The notes beneath the pieces were generated by a model, which had not been told where the DNA came from, did not search any database, and worked only from the letters and a program-made list of their open reading frames with translations. The position numbers were made by a program, and so were the translations under genes. Below are positions 61,672 to 64,000 of a stretch of DNA of 64,000 nt, piece by piece; the stretch's first letter is position 1; every line of letters starts with the position of its first letter. Source of the stretch: Niabella drilacis (lineage in GTDB: Bacteria > Bacteroidota > Bacteroidia > Chitinophagales > Chitinophagaceae); assembly GCF_900101395.1 (NCBI RefSeq), contig NZ_FMZO01000003.1:248001-312000 (forward strand), given 5' to 3'.

Positions 61672-63756
61672 ATGGCACCTTCAACCACTCTCTTCCTGGC
61701 AAGAGTTCCGTTTATCAAATTGCTGCTCCCGTTTGCAGGGGGGATCCTCCTGTCCTGGCAGGCTTCTTTGTCCGTTATTGCTTGTATAACGGGATTGTTT
61801 TTATCAGGTGTGCTGGTCCTGCTGTTCCGGTGTGTCCGGGGATACCGGCGGCTAAGGCTCCAATGGCTTCAGGCAATACTGGTGACACTCCTGTTGCTTT
61901 GCCTGGGTATGTTTGTGGCTGCCACCAAAGATGTGCGGAGGCACCGGGACTGGTTTCCGCACCGGTATATGCCGGGATCTTATTTCCGGGCAACGCTTTT
62001 GGAACAGCCCGTTGAAAAAAGCCGTTCTTATAAGGCAGAAGCAGATATAACCTGCCTGGTCAGCAGCGACAGCCTGCTTCCGGTGCGCGGACGGGTCCTG
62101 ATCTATTTTCGAAAAGATACGGGTATCAGCAGGCTCCGGGCCGGGGACCCGTTGTTCTTTGCAAAAGAACCGCAGCAGATCCGGAACTCCGGCAACCCCG
62201 GAGCCTTCGATTACAGGCGGTATGCGTTGTTTAACGGGATCACGCACCAGTTATACCTGGCCCCCGGCGATTTTGTGCGGGGTCAGGCTGATCGGGACTT
62301 TAATATGGGCCGGTGGTTGTATGAAACAAGATCTTCCATTCTGGGCATTTTAAAAAAGTATATAAATGGACCCAGGGAGCTGGGTTTGGCTGAGGCGCTG
62401 CTGATCGGTTATCGGGATGATATGGATAAGGAGTTGCTGCAGTCATACAGCGATACAGGTGTGGTGCATGTAATTGCTGTTTCCGGTATGCACCTGGGCC
62501 TGGTTTACTGGTTGCTAAACCTTTTCCTGGAGCCGCTGCGGAAACGGAAGAAGACCCGCTGGCTGCATGGGCTGATCATTTTAAGTGTGCTATGGATGTT
62601 CAGTTTACTGGCAGGAGGAGCTGCATCCATTATCCGTGCCGCCGTGATGTTTACCTGTATCCAGCTGGGAAAAATGCTGAACCGCAACGCTTCCGTCTAC
62701 AACACGCTGGCAGCATCAGCCTTCTTATTGCTTTGCTACAACCCTTACTGGTTGTGGGATGCGGGGTTTCAGCTTTCCTATGCCGCAGTGCTGAGCATCG
62801 TTATTTTTTATAAACCCCTGTATCGGCTTATAACGGTAAACAATAAACTGCTGGATGGGGTATGGCAGCTCTGCGCAGTAAGTATGGCTGCCCAGGTATT
62901 GACCACTCCCATAGCCGTTTACCAGTTTCACCAGTTCCCGGTCTGTTTTTTGATCACCAACCTGTTGGTAGTGCCGGTGTCCAGCCTGGTGCTGATCGGC
63001 GAATTATTGCTGGTGCTGTTAGCGCCCTGCAGCCCGCTGGCTGCTTTGGCGGGACGCGCTTTAAGCAGTATGATCTGGTGGATGAATGGGATCGTTGAAA
63101 ACCTGGGCCGCTATCCGTTTGCATTATGGAAGGGTTTATTGCTAAACATACCGCAGGTGATCCTGCTTTACATTTTCATATCGGGTATGGCGGTGGTGTG
63201 GATGCAAAAAAGAAAGGCTGGTCTGTGGGCTGCTGCTATCTCCCTGAGTGGGATCCTTATTTTCAGAACGCTCTCGTTTTATGATGCAGGCCGGCAGGCG
63301 AAGATGATCGTATACAATATACCGGGGGCCGGCGCGGTCGATCTGATCAGGGGCCGGGACCATCTTCTTATTGCCGACCCCGTTGCAACAGCAGATCCGC
63401 TGGTCCGGAGAAATGTCTTTCTGCCATCGCTGACCCTGCACCGGCTGCAGGAATGCGGAAAAACAGGCAACCTGAGGGATTGCGACCGTTCGTTTGTTTT
63501 TTGCGGAAAGCAGATTATGCTGGTAGATCAACCTGTGGAGAGGATCAATCACGGCGGCACTGCAGCCATTATGATACTTTCCGGTAATCCCCGGCTGTAT
63601 ATTTCACAGCTCATCAACAGGGTACGGCCCCGGCAAATTGTTATTGACGGCTCGGTACCGGCATGGAAAGCCCGCTACTGGCAGCGGGATTGTGATTCGC
63701 TCAGGATCCCCTGTCATAATGTTGCAGAGAAAGGTGCTTTTGTAATGAACCTATGA
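61672..63756 (+). CDS. comEC: ComEC/Rec2 family competence channel protein
   Basis: About 694 residues from ATG 61672; a GTG six codons upstream is less likely. Two N-terminal membrane helices precede a DUF4131-like beta domain (about 95-215), then the competence domain with VIAVSGMHLGLVYWLL (about 265-280) and about seven more helices. The C-terminal region (about 545-694) has the strands of a metallo-beta-lactamase fold but no HxHxDH motif, as in many Bacteroidota ComEC proteins, so nuclease activity is unlikely. It imports single-stranded DNA through the inner membrane. The end of the gene contains the purH promoter. Confidence 0.92.
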   Translation: MAPSTTLFLARVPFIKLLLPFAGGILLSWQASLSVIACITGLFLSGVLVLLFRCVRGYRRLRLQWLQAILVTLLLLCLGMFVAATKDVRRHRDWFPHRYMPGSYFRATLLEQPVEKSRSYKAEADITCLVSSDSLLPVRGRVLIYFRKDTGISRLRAGDPLFFAKEPQQIRNSGNPGAFDYRRYALFNGITHQLYLAPGDFVRGQADRDFNMGRWLYETRSSILGILKKYINGPRELGLAEALLIGYRDDMDKELLQSYSDTGVVHVIAVSGMHLGLVYWLLNLFLEPLRKRKKTRWLHGLIILSVLWMFSLLAGGAASIIRAAVMFTCIQLGKMLNRNASVYNTLAASAFLLLCYNPYWLWDAGFQLSYAAVLSIVIFYKPLYRLITVNNKLLDGVWQLCAVSMAAQVLTTPIAVYQFHQFPVCFLITNLLVVPVSSLVLIGELLLVLLAPCSPLAALAGRALSSMIWWMNGIVENLGRYPFALWKGLLLNIPQVILLYIFISGMAVVWMQKRKAGLWAAAISLSGILIFRTLSFYDAGRQAKMIVYNIPGAGAVDLIRGRDHLLIADPVATADPLVRRNVFLPSLTLHRLQECGKTGNLRDCDRSFVFCGKQIMLVDQPVERINHGGTAAIMILSGNPRLYISQLINRVRPRQIVIDGSVPAWKARYWQRDCDSLRIPCHNVAEKGAFVMNL

Positions 63757-63769
63757 ACGCTTACCTTTG
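63739..63769 (+). promoter_or_regulatory. purH promoter
   Basis: TTTG (63739-63742), a 19-base spacer and TACCTTTG (63762-63769) match the full Bacteroidota TTTG-n19-TAnnTTTG consensus. The start near 63774 gives a leader of about 26 bases. It overlaps the last codons of comEC. Confidence 0.75.
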
Positions 63770-63799
63770 CGGCTCAATAAGCACTCCAATTCAGTTTTT

Positions 63800-64000
63800 A
63801 TGAACAAAAAGATACAATCTGCACTCATTTCCGTTTTTTATAAGGATGGCCTGGAACCCATTGTAAAAGAATTATCGCGGCTGGGCATTACCATTTATTC
63901 CACCGGGGGAACGCAAAAGTTCATTGAAGACCTGGGTATACAGGTAGTTCCTGTAGAGCAGCTGACCACCTACCCTTCTATCCTGGGCGGGCGCGTAAAA
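63800..64000 (+). CDS. purH: Bifunctional AICAR transformylase/IMP cyclohydrolase (partial)
   Basis: The first 67 residues of PurH before the window ends: KKIQSALISVFYKDGLEPIV, then LGITIYSTGGTQKFI, and YPSILGGRVK, the conserved MGS-like IMP cyclohydrolase start (S-T-G-G-T and GRVK). It performs the last two steps of purine synthesis. The gene runs off the right edge. A full-consensus promoter lies just upstream. Confidence 0.96.
   Translation, partial: MNKKIQSALISVFYKDGLEPIVKELSRLGITIYSTGGTQKFIEDLGIQVVPVEQLTTYPSILGGRVK

Overview
The window reads as chromosome of a Bacteroidota, most probably a member of the Chitinophagaceae (Niabella/Chitinophaga-like). The evidence is a SusC/SusD pair, a FjTAL-like ammonia-lyase, SCO/DUF420 oxidase-assembly genes, T9SS-style beta-sandwich sequences at protein C-termini, and repeated TAnnTTTG (-7) promoter boxes of the Bacteroidota sigma factor type, with few Shine-Dalgarno sites. 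No rRNA, tRNA, CRISPR array, insertion sequence or prophage was seen. The genus is inference.

Layout. 1-7570: end of a sugar-acid kinase-like gene, lysoplasmalogenase-like membrane protein, SUKH protein, RecQ, a copper-type P1B ATPase with palindromes at its promoter, a small membrane protein and a TetR regulator. 7960-15260: SusC/SusD followed by a terminator and two secreted phosphoesterases, probably a nutrient (phospho-ester) acquisition locus. 15375-17732: TPM-domain and RDD membrane proteins. 17931-22940: FabG-like reductase, tyrosine/histidine ammonia-lyase, GH20-like hydrolase and PaaK-like adenylating ligase, reminiscent of part of a flexirubin/aryl-polyene precursor pathway. 23100-30014: a beta-helix surface protein, a 35-residue membrane peptide, and two paralogous signal-peptide/TPR/TM/LuxR-HTH regulators flanking a small secreted protein. 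30254-33970: acpS, yidD, rnpA and rpmH, with a GH95-type glycosidase gene sitting between rpmH and rnpA.

34113-44378 is the most accessory part: a secreted sugar isomerase-like protein, a membrane-bound AraC regulator, tandem 21-bp direct repeats, a BspA-like LRR surface protein, a papain-like protease with a DUF4384-like tail, and a large WD40-caspase protein, with a small remnant of a second caspase gene in between. 44344-48676: murI, a PAS-like/LuxR regulator divergent from a lipoprotein that looks like a cholesterol-dependent-cytolysin relative without domain 4, then murA with Asp in place of the fosfomycin-target Cys. 48729-53045: a membrane-spanning regulator divergent from three secreted carbohydrate-binding/beta-helix proteins. 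53067-64000: YhcG nuclease, DUF420 and SCO, PQQ-type sugar dehydrogenase, M28 and S9 peptidases, ComEC and the start of purH.

The most novel points are: (i) a shared about 150-residue C-terminal module on two otherwise unrelated surface proteins, in which a T9SS-style beta-sandwich is interrupted by a TM-basic-TM hairpin ending in a lipobox-like Cys; (ii) the domain-4-less cytolysin-like lipoprotein; (iii) the two-protease/LRR locus, with a short motif RNLxVxDD repeated twice in each protease and a caspase gene remnant. Functions are read from sequence alone; no database search was run.
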